A stretch of DNA of 64,000 nt from Solen grandis. Taxonomy: Eukaryota; Mollusca; Bivalvia; Adapedonta; Solenidae. Both the position numbers and the translations under genes were made by a program. This document shows positions 1-13,400 of the stretch, one piece after another (the first letter of the stretch is position 1; each line of letters begins with the position of its first letter). The DNA lies in assembly GCA_021229015.1 (NCBI GenBank), contig CM037788.1:51213040-51277039 (forward strand). Direction: 5' to 3'. The notes under the pieces were generated by a model. The model saw nothing but the letters and a program-made list of their open reading frames with translations, ran no database searches and was not told the origin of the DNA.

Positions 1-420
1 TATCATAAGATATTGATAACATATAACGACCTATAATATCATAAGATATTGATAACATATAACGACCTATAATATCATAAGATATTGATAACATATAACG
101 ACCAATAATATCATAAGATATTGATAACATATAACGACCTATAATATCATAAGATATTGATAACATATAACGACCTATAATATCATAAGATATTGACAAC
201 ATATAACGACCAATAATATTATAAGATATTGACAACATATAACGACCAATAATATCATAAGATATTGATAACATATAACGACCTATAATATCGTAAGATA
301 TTGATAACATATAACGACCTATAATATCATAAGATATTGATAACATATAACGACCTATAATATATAAGATATTGACAACATATAATGACAATAATGTTCA
401 TATTGATAACATATAGCGAC
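1..420. repeat. 36-bp tandem satellite
   Basis: About ten head-to-tail copies of a 36-bp unit, continuing off the left edge and decaying after about 360 into shorter, diverged pieces up to about 420. Each unit holds an imperfect palindrome (AATATC-ATAA-GATATT) followed by a constant ATAACGACC block. Copies differ by single substitutions (gataac/gacaac, cctat/ccaat). There are no unique spacers between the units, so this is a satellite and not a CRISPR array. Confidence 0.95.
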
Positions 421-2270
421 AATGATGCAACGCGATGCCCTGTTTACTAAACAAAAGCAGCTTTCTTTTAGATCAGAAGAAAGAACCACCTTTATCACAG
501 TGTATATTATATAGCTACTTTGTTCAACAAAATACTGCATTTTTATTGCCATAGTATTAATTACGCATCATTGTAGTGACATCTATATACTTAGAGTGGT
601 TTAGTCACGTGCTCCCGTGATAGGACATGGTCGGGATGGCTATATGTGTCAATATAGGACCCGTCATTTCAGTTTTACGACATTTCGCACTGGTCAATGC
701 CTTTTTTCTGAGGTCATCGGGCACTGACTTGTTAATATGTGCAATAATTAGGCATAGATAAACGTATGAAGTATTAAATGTAATATTATAAACCAAGACA
801 TTTATGTTGCCGCCGCTAAGTTGGAAGTTAGTCTACCTGCTATATTTTATTCAGGTGTAGCATGATAAAGTAAAGTAAAATATGAAATTTATATCTTAAT
901 TTAATTATATTTATCTCATAAAAAAAAAAAAATATAGTTTATTATTATACTATATAGTATATTCTTATATAATATATCATTATATAGTACTCTAACATCT
1001 TATACGGTATAATATATGAAACTTTATGTAGTTCAATAGGGCAATGTCTTTTATATTAATGCATACATTGCAACAATATATGATGATCTGTTATATCAAT
1101 GTTCAATAGTGAATTCACATTTCTTAAAAAAAAAAAAAAAAAAAAAAAAGATGTGCACCTTAAAGTCATCAAAAAGCATGCTAACTACTCATTCTTAACC
1201 TGGTGGTATTTGATATACAGTCACAGCAGTGAATATAGTTGAGCCTGTATAGCAAACATTATGTATTTGTAATACTTATATACATAGACACATATATTTA
1301 TATTAAAGTTTAATTGAAATACTTCACGATGATGTAACATTTGTGGTAAATAATAATGCTAGTGAAAGATATATATCTCATTGCATTTTAATAAAATGTC
1401 AAACCATATTTCAATGTATTTTTGCTTGTCATGTTTTGGCATGTCTGTCGTTGCGTCTGAATGTCTCAAAACTATATCCTATACGGCCTGCTAGGTGTCC
1501 TCTTTATATATGTTGGTGCAATAAAACTGGGACACCTCAAGGACTTGCTACATCATCGTATTATGATGATTCATTTTAAACAACGTGAAGTAGATCATTC
1601 CCTTTTTTTTCTTCACTTTCATTCTCCATGCCCCTTACATGACCGCCTGTGGACTTTCGGTTTTGAGCTATAAGCTTTTTTCTTTTTGAGATGTCATAAA
1701 CAATGGTAAAAAAATCTATGTAAATGCAAAGGCGTTTATCATATGTTTTTATGTTGTCTTGAATTCAGTGTTGCATTTACCTTAACGTAAATCATAACAA
1801 TTTTCCATGCATTTGGAAAAAAAATCAAAGCCAGTAGTATGTAAAGCTAAATGCAAATCAAATTTTCAATCAAAATAAAACTCACACTATACACGTATAT
1901 GCTGTCAATAAGGAATTGTTGGAAAATAACAACCGTTGAAAAGAAATTTCTTCATAGTTGTTTGCGGTTTCATAAATTTTATGCGTGGGGCGCAAAGATT
2001 CAAACTAAATTATATTCCAGCCTGGAACCTTCATCATTAACTAAGGATACCTGTGCGTTTAAGATCAAAGGTTTTCGCACTTACGAGTTGACAATTATGA
2101 TGATCAGCTGTCTGGTTTCTTCAAACATGACGTCCTTTACTTTACCACGATGGTCGCAGGTTGGTATAAAACGTATGCAGTTTATTTGGTGTGGATAGAA
2201 AAGGGGTTGGATATTTTGGTTAGGATATAGGTTAAACATTATTATTTTCATTGCATATATGACTATTGTT
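421..2270. other. intergenic AT-rich DNA, no gene seen
   Basis: Unique AT-rich sequence with poly-A tracts near 920 and 1127-1149. The open frames here are short, begin at random and have low-complexity composition, so I support no gene. The block 600-760 is less AT-rich and contains a CACGTG at 607-612, but nothing more can be said from reading alone. Confidence 0.6.
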
Positions 2271-2276
2271 TAATTT

Positions 2277-2355
2277 ACATACATACATACATACATACAC
2301 ACGCACCACGCACGCACGCACGCACACACACACATACATACATACATACATACAA
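2277..2355. repeat. compound (ACAT)n/(CACG)n microsatellite
   Basis: ACAT repeats, then CACG/CACA repeats, then ACAT again. The Cys/Val/Met/Tyr-rich open frame on the - strand is a product of this repeat and not a gene. Confidence 0.95.
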
Positions 2356-2627
2356 GACTACCAGACAACAGAAATAGAATGGGGGATACGGAAAAATATA
2401 TTATAAAATGGTATATGATAAGTCTGAAGGATAGGTCTACAGTCAACGAAGATTGTTGAAGATAAGACTCTAGCCGGGACGGGTGTTTGGTAGGACTAGA
2501 TAACAAATCTAGATCTACAAATTGATAAGTCAGATAAGGATACTGTACAATTCACTTCAGTTCAATTCATTTATTTCTTCATCATATGATCATCATTATA
2601 ATCATCATTATGATTATCACTAATTTC

Positions 2628-2630
<3 letters not shown>

Positions 2631-2683
<53 letters not shown>
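2631..2683. repeat. (TC)n microsatellite
   Basis: About 26 uninterrupted TC dinucleotides, roughly 1 kb upstream of the Hox1 start codon. Confidence 0.98.
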
Positions 2684-2688
<5 letters not shown>

Positions 2689-3104
2689 GTTGGCAAACTA
2701 CGATGTTGTTGTTTTTTTTCACATTTCCCATATGAATTTAATCAGGGTTGTACTTCTCTATAAAATTCTAAAGATTAGTCATGCTTTTTGATGCCGTCGT
2801 TCACGCAGCATCAGCCATTCTAATGGTAACCATATGTTACGTTTAACGCTGCAACACTTTTATTTTCGTCAATTTAAACGCCCAATGTATATACACGGAA
2901 CTCTTATTTGTGACTTAAAAGTTATTTACAGATGCATATCGACATGGTAATATGACCCAGTCTGACCAAGGAAAAGAAGCTTTACTCGGCATGATATCAA
3001 CAAAACTTTTGTTACGGTCCACTAACTTTGAAGTAAATCATAAACGAATAAATCAAATCGCTCCGCGATTAATTTCTTCCAAAGGATTCTATATTATATG
3101 CAAT

Positions 3105-3327
3105 ACGGGCGCGCGTCCTCCTGTCGTGAAGTCGTGAAGCTTTCATGAGATTACGTTCCCCCGCGATGAGTGGTAGAAATTTAGAGTGTCGGACCCCAAT
3201 GCAAAGTATGATCTCGTCGATGTTTAAATATTTTCTAGTTTCGCGAAAGAAATAGTTGCATGTCTCAGTCATAGCGCTTCAACGCGACTGTCATCTAGGC
3301 GAAGGAGAAAGCGTTGCTCTAACACAG
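3105..3327 (+). promoter_or_regulatory. probable Hox1 promoter and first (non-coding) exon
   Basis: This short block is clearly richer in CpG than its surroundings (cgggcgcgcg at about 3106, several cgcg and tcgtc motifs). It ends in a strong splice-donor match, ACACAG then GTAAGT, at 3327/3328. It contains a perfect 10-bp palindrome TTTCGCGAAA (3239-3248), which resembles an E2F site. No TATA box is obvious. I infer that transcription starts in this block and that 3327 is the end of a 5' UTR exon; the transcription start itself cannot be read from sequence. Confidence 0.45.
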
Positions 3328-3581
3328 GTAAGTGAGAGAGAGTTTTGAAAAAGGCATACTGTTTAGATTACACTATTTTGTCTTCAGGCTGTTGATTGAA
3401 TTTGACGGTAGAAAATATCAGAAATGCTTTAAGCTATACATCACCTCTCGATCTATCAAGTCCGACTTTCATCGTTCAAGCCTGAAGCTGTAATTTGATT
3501 GGCTCTCGCGAAACACGTGGTTTGTATGGGTTTTACTAATGTTGTCATTTTCGCATCGTAATTTACCTTCATTTATTTCAG
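3328..3581 (+). other. putative intron in the Hox1 5' UTR
   Basis: A 254-bp segment bounded by a near-perfect donor (CAG|GTAAGT at 3328) and an acceptor TTTATTTCAG ending at 3581. Splicing would leave 90 nt of leader before the ATG at 3672. Inside it are an inverted CCAAT box (ATTGG, 3498-3502), TCTCGCGA (3504-3511) and an E-box CACGTG (3514-3519), all within 22 bp. If the segment is not an intron, these would instead be proximal promoter elements lying close to a start site near 3580. Confidence 0.5.
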
Positions 3582-3671
3582 ATTCATCTCAGGCGAGACA
3601 GCTAATTTAAGTCTTAGGAACTGACAAGCAGTGAACTATTGTTAAAGAGTATCACGTACAAATCCTCAACG

Positions 3672-4269
3672 ATGAATTCTGAGGGAGATTACACGTTGTG
3701 CAATTTAGATGCTCATACTTACGGGACAGGTTACAACGTAAGTGCTGACAATTCTAATTCCCTCTATGGGTATTCCGTGAATAACAGGTCTATAGACACG
3801 GGACAACATGGATATTATACCAATGACAGTGTGAATCTGCTCCATGGAGGGGTGGATTTATCTCTCGTAAACGGACACCCGGTTTCACAACACCAAAATT
3901 TAGGATACAATGTTAACGTGAACAATAATTCTATGATGGGACGGAACGTTCGGGGAACGGGATACCAGGATTTAGATGGACAATTAGCTCAATGTTTGGA
4001 CCCCTATACTGGACTGGCGGCCATAAACTGCGACACACAGCCGACCCACGGAGGAATACCGCCCCACTCCCCCGGGGGAGGACGACCCGTGTACGGGAGC
4101 CCGTGTTTAGACACGATGGGACAGTGCTCAATACAAAATGGAAGTCAAAATGCCTACCTCAGCCAAATGACTCCACCCTCACCGGTTAAATCCGAGTCCC
4201 CATCACCACAAAATTTACAAGCTAAACCGTTTCGATGGATGCAGATAAAACGAAACCCGGGCAAACAAG
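3672..4269 (+). CDS. Hox1: Hox1 coding exon 1 (N-terminus and hexapeptide)
   Basis: 598 nt, encoding residues 1-199 plus one base. It reads through motifs such as [10 protein letters not shown], a Pro-Gly-rich stretch [10 protein letters not shown], and [14 protein letters not shown] (Ser/Pro-rich, a possible phosphorylation region), then [16 protein letters not shown]. It ends at a strong donor, AAG|GTACGT, at 4270. The reading frame continues another 100 codons into the intron, but that extension is Lys/Phe/Ile-rich, lacks any homeodomain similarity and is not exon. Confidence 0.93.
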
Positions 4270-7200
4270 GTACGTACTTTTTTATATTTTTATTCTCATA
4301 TGTAAAGCAACAAATGTCAGCCCTTATGAACATCACTGTATTTTTGTCGGAAAAAAGTGTCAAATATTTTTTCTACGTATTTAATTTTGACCCAGCTCAG
4401 CTATTAGATAAAAAAAAGAAATACATTAATAAAATATACCCAATGTGTTGCATCGATAAAATGTCACATTTACATTTAGAAAGAATGCGTATGGAAAATT
4501 TGCAATTAGTTAATAATGCAATAATCTATGCATCCATTCATTTTTACAAATTGAAAATTCTGCAATATCACCCATATTGATACGAGAAAATTATTTTTGA
4601 TACCATTATAAAAATTAAACCATCCCGATATTGTATTGCAATGAATGATATTTATTTCATAGTACGATATCAAAAGGGAAGCAAATGAAATTCAACTCTT
4701 AACAAATTTGAATCAATTTTATTAAATCGATTTTTTTCTTCTATAAAGCAAAATATTAGGTTCCCTCAACAGTCCCATCCTATCGCCTTCCGAAATATTT
4801 ATTTTCAAATTTAGCAAATACATGTATATATGTCCTAAAGCCTTTGAAAAGTTTATGAGAATATTGTACAAGTCAGGGGATGGTGTTAAAAACTCATAAA
4901 TTGTCGCCCAGCAGAGTTCAAGCCTTAATATTTACCGGCGGTTGGAAAAAAAAAGTGTTGCTTTAAAACTAGGCTGAATTAAATATTCGAAACTGTTAGT
5001 TTGAAAATAAAATACATGTACCTAAATGAATTTCCGGGTTATGTTTTTCAACGTTGGCCAAGGGCGAAAAAAAAATTATGGCACTACATACAACTTGCAA
5101 ATTTCATTTATATCATGATTGCGAGATTCTAAGAAAATGTTGTTGTTTTTTTATTATCGTGAAATAATGCGATTTTTAATATGGTTGTGATATTTTTTGA
5201 TTTTTCATAATTCTTTTTTCCCTAAATAAAATTTATATTTTACATTTTCAACTTTGCCATTATTATTACAATTCATATAAACTAACCATTCTTTTGAAAT
5301 ATATGTAGCAAAAAACAACAAGTTTGAGATTTTCCTTTTTCTGAAACACAATTACTTTAAACATATAATTGACTCATCCGAAATTAAGATAAGATTTCAA
5401 ACATAATTACTATCAAAGATACGTTGTCTCCTGCTTTTGATGCCAAGCGGTGTCATTATACATATTCATTTTCTGAAATCAGATTAAATCAATATATGAA
5501 TCAGTAATCATTTCGTCTTTTGTAACCCGATCTGATAAGGATTTTTCCATATTGCCTGCAACGATCAGTATAGGTTTCTTCCACATTTCCCTGTTGCTTC
5601 ATAATTGTTTTGTTGTCACGCCTTGATCTTATCTGTATATTAAACAGTTAAGCACAGGTCGATATGGGCATATCTTAGACAGATGTGTCCGTTTAAATGT
5701 TTAAATAAAAATGATGTTGGGCAAAGACCTGTCAAATGTGTCTTTCGATTATCTGTAAAAAGTGTGTTTGATCCAACTCATGTATTTGAAGGGAGATACA
5801 AAAGACAAAGGACATATCTTATTTCTATAACATCGAATATTTTGCATTATTTAAATCAGGGTTCTTTTTGTTTATATTTATACAAGATGAAGATGAAAGT
5901 ATCTGTTGCTATATACTGGAACTATGTGTTTAAATTATGTAGCACAAAACTGAATGCTTTAATATGTTGAACTTATCACATTTAGCTTTAGTATATTCAT
6001 CTTATCTTTTCTTGAAATTAACACTTTGGATTAAGCAAACTGTTCATACTTTTCGCTCTGTTACTCATGTAAATTTCTCTGACAACACCATTTTACTGCT
6101 AACACTATCACCAACACCACCGCTAATTCTACCTTTACTTCTTTTACTACTACCACTATTACTACTACTTCTATTACTACTACTACTGCTTCTGATGATG
6201 ATATTTTTTACTGATGCATCCACACAATCAACAATCTCTTTTGTTTTAACTTAGCTTTTAGATATGTTTCACTTTGTGTTTTTATTTATTGTATATTTAT
6301 TTACTCCTACGATTTTTTTTAACTTTGTGTTTTCATTCCTTCATTCGTGGAATTATCGACTCTTCATGCTGTGTTGAACACAGTCTACAGCGCTTAGAAA
6401 TAAATGCAAAGAAAAATATTGACTACATATAAAATTGGCGGTACTTTTACATTTTGCAATCCATGATGTAAGTAAACATTAAAGTTCTTTGACAACATTC
6501 AATGATACGAAAGCTACAGACAACAAAAACATGTTTAAAATCAGATCAACCGTACTACGTTCCCAATCGCAATGGCGTTTCTTGCCGTGGCTATGTCAGT
6601 TTCGACGTCAAAGCAAATCATCCTTTTGAAATGGTAGCTAAAGCGACAGCTTAAGAAAAGACTGGTAATAGGAAGTTGTGTGCAGCTGATCTGCGATGGG
6701 GATATTTGTAAACTTGTAACAACTAATAATGTCTGTTTAACGCCAAAATCTATTCACGTCAAGTGTCTTTAATTCACGTTCATTGAAAGCGACAAGTGCT
6801 TATTATGATGGGAAAGCATGCGGTCCCGAATTGGAGAGAGCGTTACAACATTCAAGTATCTTCAAATTGAGCTAGCGGGGCCACATGACGAGGGACTGGG
6901 ACCTGGCTATTGCTAACAATACATTTGTTACCATACAGTTACGAAGCTAGGAAGGATTTGTTACATATTTGTATCACATTAAAACATACTTCTATGGGGA
7001 CGCCATTGCTGTTTCTAGAATAATACCTTAAAGGGACTTTAAAATTAGCATTTTAATTCGAATACGCTGCAGGATTATTCCATAGTTGCGGAAAATTAGC
7101 TTTTGAACAAGTGATTCTCTAATGTAAAACAATAACATTCAAGTGTAATGGGGTTTTTTTTTGTTGTTGTTTTTTTTCGTTGCCGTTTTTTTTTTTTTTT

Positions 7201-10200
7201 ATTGTTGTGTCTTCTTTGTTATTTTTTAATATATATATTCATAATTTTAGAGGGGTATTTTTGTTTGTTTTTCTTCTTTAAGAGAAAGACAACTTCATGG
7301 TTATGATAAATAATGAAAATTTGAATATGCCACCTGAGTATACTAATCTCAGCTAATTTTTAATCATATATTTAATTTGATTTGTGCTGCTCTCCGTTTT
7401 ACAATACACCCAAGGTAAATACAAATGAATAATATTTTGTACTCGAATTAGAATTTGTAACCGACGTGTTCAAACAAGGACAAGATATGTATCAAATTTA
7501 CTTAAGTTGTAAATGCTAGTGTATCTATACAGCTAAATGTAACTAAAATTTAAATATTTTTCTATGATCATATATAGACCAGTTTGTCTTTATGGATTGT
7601 CATATTGTGAATGCATGATAAATTTTAATATTTTGAGAGGATGATAATTTACAAAAAAAAAGTGCTCCTGAATTTCTTCATTTTTAATAAATGGCCACAA
7701 TGCGTTTTATGGCTTGAGATCGAATTCTCATTTAACATGGTGAAAAATACACATACCGAAAATGAAGGTTATAAAAGAGAATATTAAACCTACAGCTTAC
7801 TTTTTAAATCGTTTTCACCGACCTTGATAATTTCAAATTCTTCACAAAGCATGGACACACCATCCTTATAATACATGTATTAGCAAACTGTGCATGATAG
7901 TTTGTATAAATAGTGTGTATATATTTGATGACCACTTCACAGACTATCGAGTACGTCTCAAAATGTTGACAATAAAGATTTACTCTCTAAAACCTCCTCC
8001 CAATGCGTCGTGCGCCGGGTTTTGGGGGCGATGGCGGCTTGCGTCCCCATGTAGACGTTTGTTTGAGCAGGCAGAAACCCTAGACTTAAAGTCTAAATCT
8101 AAAGGTACATCGATAGCACGAGCTCTTCACAAATGCGTGGCTATTAAACACGAATTGGATTTAGAAATATGTTGGACCTTGCGTCATTTATCCGCAAACA
8201 AATTAGGATTTGAACATATTTAAAGTAGGCGGTGAATGTTAATGTTAATTAACATTTAAAAAAAATGATTTTTAATTATTTCAAATATATCTTATCTTCA
8301 GTATACCAAACTTAAGAAGATTAAAATGTATTTCTCTTCGTTATGGAGCTATGTTTAAGAAATATTTGCAACTTAAAAATAAAACCTCAATTTATTTTGT
8401 TTTCTATAAAGTTTCTTTATATTTCTTGCTCTGTACAGACAAGTTGCCTTCTATAAGATATGATACATGAATATAATAACTTCCTTCACAAAAGGTTTAA
8501 ATTGTATCTTAAATACTGGAAAACACAAAAAATTAAACTTTTCTATTCCAGTAAATATAGATAACACATTATCTCCCAGAACAATTTAACAAATGTGTAT
8601 ACGATTATGTTTATGATTGATGTTCATTGCCAAGAAATCTAGTGTAATTGATAGTAGTGTTATAAGTTGTGTTATATAAATCTGTGTAATTATTTGAGAA
8701 AAGTATTTCTCGATTAATACAAGAATCAATCAACCACAAAATACTATCACGTTTGATAGCTTGATTAAAATGATGAATTACGATCGAAATCTAGCACATT
8801 AATGCTTAAGTATGTTATAATATCCTTTGTTAGGTTATGTAGCATATAAATTCAGTTAAACGTCTGATTTTTAAATTGCATTTATTTTGCGATATTGCTG
8901 AATTTGTAAAGTGTTTTGAACAATCTTTATTTTATAAATTTCGATGAGAATATGTTTAAGAATTCATAATTTTCAAATATTAGATACTTTTTTTAAATAA
9001 AAGGAAATTTATACTTTACATAGTATTTGATTTACGGTTAGCATGCGTTTGATATTTTAGTTTCATACATATAATATATATTTGACCACATTAATATAGT
9101 ATAAACAGATAATATGATTTTCAGTGAAGACTTACATACTTTAGTAAAACTGTGGTGGGGTTAACCCTTTCCCTCATATAGACTCATTTTGACGCACTCA
9201 ATAGGTATCACATAAAGCCTGATCTGCAGAAAACCACAGTTAAACCTTACCAAATTTAATTGTAAAATCCTCATTTCCAGACCACTGAGAAACAGCGAAC
9301 AGCATAAAACCTGATCAGCCTGCGAGTTACTCGCAGGCTGATCTGGTTTTATGCTGTTTGCATAGGTCATTTCATGGTGTCCTCTATGAGGGAAAGAGTT
9401 AAACATTGGCCAAAGAAGCATACCCAAGTGTGAGCTTCAACATCAAATAAAAAAGAGAATATGGGCGACTAGGTTGTTCACAGTTGGTATTATGAAAATA
9501 TCTAAATACGTTCTAATATTCTGATATATTACAACTTCATTTAGATCGTAGAGATTAATTATTACTTCATTACTTATTAATGCTGTTCTTCTATAAAGCA
9601 TGAATACGTTTATATTAGTAAAAAAGTAATGTTTATAAGTTTCTAATTTTCAAAAGATAAATAGAAAAATGGGTATCTTTAATATTCTCAAACATGCAAA
9701 ATATCGTAATGAAACTATTTTGATTTGCTTTCTGTAAATAGAAAAAAATCTATATACGGATTTACGGTTTCGTGCGTTATACAACTAACATTCTGATCTA
9801 AGCATCCATATCAAAAATTGTAACCTCGAAAGTTTATAACATAAGCAAAACAGTGTTTAAACAGATACCCAAAGCTTTTACACTATCAGCGCATTAATGT
9901 ATTCTTAATCTATATTTGTTATGCATCCTACTAAAATGCCGGACTATAACTTTATTTGATTTTATCATAATTATAGTATTATGTGCAATTTTTAAATATG
10001 GATTATTGACAACCGAAATATTTACAATAAGCAAGCTTAATTTTGAGATGTCTGACATGTTTCCCTTCTTTTTGAAAAAATATATATAAAAAAATCGGAT
10101 ATTTTAGGAAAAAAAAGAAAGAAAATTATACATGTTTTGTTTCATTTTCCCGCTATAACACAAATAGGGAAATGTGGCTTATACAGAGTAGATTATACAG

Positions 10201-10406
10201 AGAGACCACGTTATACAATAATGCACAGTTTTCAGTTTTGCTATTCAAACGTAGTTCTTCTGTAGAACGACAATGTAACCTTTTAGTAATTCATAAATGC
10301 TTGCAAAGTCACAACTGAATGCGTAATTAATGATTATATTGTGGAAATTATGCAGCTTTTTATAGTTATTATACTGAGTGTCCATTAACATACTTTAAAC
10401 TTTTAA

Positions 10407-10440
<34 letters not shown>

Positions 10441-13400
10441 AATGAATAAAACTGTAGCTGTGCCACAGTGGCAAACGACCGCAGGGAGGTGGTTTCTGTT
10501 TAACATGTGGTCAAAGCATTTTTGGTTTTTCAGATTCTCTTACATTTGATTTATTTGACAAAGTGATAAATTTAAATGATAAATTTGGATGATAAATGTG
10601 TAAAATAAACTTGACAGATGCACCCTCCGCTGCACTGGTTCATTAAGGAAAGTGGGGTAGTGATATCTTATATTGTTTTAATGAAAACATGTCTAAAATG
10701 TATGGCTTTAATCCTCAATTTCAAAACAACATAGGGACAACCATATAAACATACAGACAAAGACCACAAACAACACTTTAAACATAGCCCCGCGTATCAT
10801 CACACGCAAGACACCAGGAGTTCGAGACGTGTAGTGTTTACAAATCGATGACATTAACATATGATATTAATAATTTCATAAATTAAAGACAAATGTATAA
10901 TGTACGTCCTTTACAGGGCGATCCCTTGACGCCGAATATTTAAATCAGACAAAATCATTGAACAATTTATATTTTATTGTATTTTATATTTTTCTATCTT
11001 GACCGGGATTCTGTACGTATGATGTATAATGTTTATAAATTTAAACTACTTTTTGTACGTCGATTGGGAAACAATTTGTTACAACTCATACAAATTACGT
11101 CAATAGTGACGGAGTCGTGGAAGGACTTAGTGCATGGGAAGGACTTGAAAAATGCTCACCCCAGCGGTGTTCGAACCAGCATCCATGGGACCCACAATTA
11201 CGTATGCTACCACATAAACATAATAAAGATACTTAACCCAAACAATAAATTTCATTATAAACAAAATCAGCTCATGTTTTAATCAAATGAAAAATATCAT
11301 TAAATTTCCTGAAATTGTGCTCATTTAAGAAATCCGTTTTAATAAAAATAAGATATCTCATAAAAACACTGAAATGTCGAAACTCTAAATTCATTTAGAG
11401 AGGGGAGTAAGACACATTTTAGGCTATGTCATTTTGTGCAGAAAATCATGTCAAGATATCAATTTGTTGAAAGACATTTACAAAAAAAAAACAAGAACTT
11501 TTACTCATCGCGGAGACTTCCTAAACCTTGACGTTCTCTGCAGACAGTGGCGACTAATGCAAAACAAAGCATTAACAAGTAAAACGCATTTACGGTTTTT
11601 AACCTGACTTCGAGAAGTTCGGGGTCATGACGAACATCTGTAGATGCGACATTCACCGTGTCCTTATAATTGTTTTCATGTAGGAACTAACGGGCGATCC
11701 GGTAACGCATCGCCCTAACAGCGCGAAAACACAAGTCGCTGCAATACTAGCGTATTAATTTCGATCCCTTTTCATGTCGAGAGAGGGATGTCCAGTGACT
11801 TGCAATCCCTTTTCTCTTGTAATTTTGATGGTTTATCGGAGTGCGAAATTCGGACATCAGGCGCCCTCTGCAACCATTTGTAGGAGAGCATCCATTTTCT
11901 GTCCTTAAATGTCAGCAACCCCTCTACCATATGTTGACCTTTTCTGGTCAAATGATGATAAATACTATACAGGCGCTCGCTTGTTTCTATCTTAAGGAGC
12001 AAAGACGGGGCCCCATAATGACCAAATTACATGGGATTGATTTCCAATTTAAGTGATACTGAAAAGGGACTAGATTCTTTGATCGTTTCATGCAAAAAGA
12101 CTGGCCTTAGGACCATGTTTTCCTCTTAGGGTCCCACAGTCTTTCCATGCAATGATGGAATCTTCTCCCTTTTTTCCTTTTCTCATTGATAAATATATTT
12201 CACGTAATTGTTTATCTTAATTATCATATTCAATAAGTTCTTACTTTTTCCAGTTCAATTACTTATCAATATATCTTTGTTACGGTGTGTTTTTAGGTAT
12301 GTGTCATGATACTAATGTACTTGTCCCCGCTGATCTGTTTTTAACTTTTGTAATTCATTTTTATTTCGTATTACTGTAGAAAACTATTGTCTTCTACTCT
12401 TTGTAGTGTGAATTTAAAATTGATACATTTTTATAATGGAGATTTCTGTTTGATTATAGGATCAATCGTTTCGTAAAAAAGTATTTCATATTTCAGATAT
12501 AATTGTATTGTTTATAGATACTAAAGTTACTGTCGGAAATAAATAAAAGGTAATTCGTGATTATCATTTCAAATTAATTCACTTTTCAAAACCTTAGCAC
12601 AAAGCGGTTCGCTTTACTAAATGACAAATATTAAAACAATGGATTTTAATCTTATGGAGAAAATCTCAGTTAGTTTTCAGCTTTCGATTTTATTTCATAA
12701 TTGTACAATCATATTTTATTAAGATAAATCAAAATAAGAAAAAAAGATTTCTTTCCTTTTTATACATTCTTTTTTAGATACAAATATAGTTAATAAAGCC
12801 TCGCGAATAACTTAAATCTATAAAAAAAAATATAAAAAATACAAATCGTTTTTATATCATTGTACTTCAGAATGAGAAAAAACAGTGACAGCTCGCATTG
12901 AAAAAAAATCCCACTTTGGCCAGTCTAAATGTTTCCCGGCAAATCCCTTTAACTACTAATATATCCTATAGTTTTCATTTCACATGACTTAAGCATCTTC
13001 AATCAGCAATCAATAGGCTAAGAAATTACAGTGGATGCAACGATAGTTTATTTTAGAATTAGACCCGTATAGAGCGCCTTTCCTAACACCTTATACAAAC
13101 AGCCTTCAATACCGGGCTCGTGCACAACGACAGTCCGTCAATTGTATATGCTCTCTGACAAGACTTTGGAATATTAATCCAATTAAGACCCCGGCTTCTA
13201 GGTAGCTGGACATCCGACACCATTCTGCGAGGCCGTCACGTGACTTCTTTCCATATGTAGACTTATAGATACACATAAAATATAAGTCAATCTTAACTTT
13301 GATTTGTGTAAATGTTGTGATTACTTTTTCATTATTTTTATTTTACTATTTGTTTCTACGTCTTGCAATTAACTCATAGCTTATACGTGTTGTGCTATAT

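Noticed and set aside
1..420. CRISPR-like array with a 36-bp period
   Set aside because: Units are contiguous, with no unique spacers, in a eukaryotic genome.
3639..4580. A single 313-codon open frame running from exon 1 into the intron
   Set aside because: It begins at TTG, and beyond 4269 it passes a strong donor into Lys/Ile/Phe-rich intron sequence. Its length equals that of the spliced protein only by coincidence.
5964..6254. A leucine-rich hydrophobic open frame
   Set aside because: Caused by a degenerate ACT/CTT trinucleotide tract in the intron.
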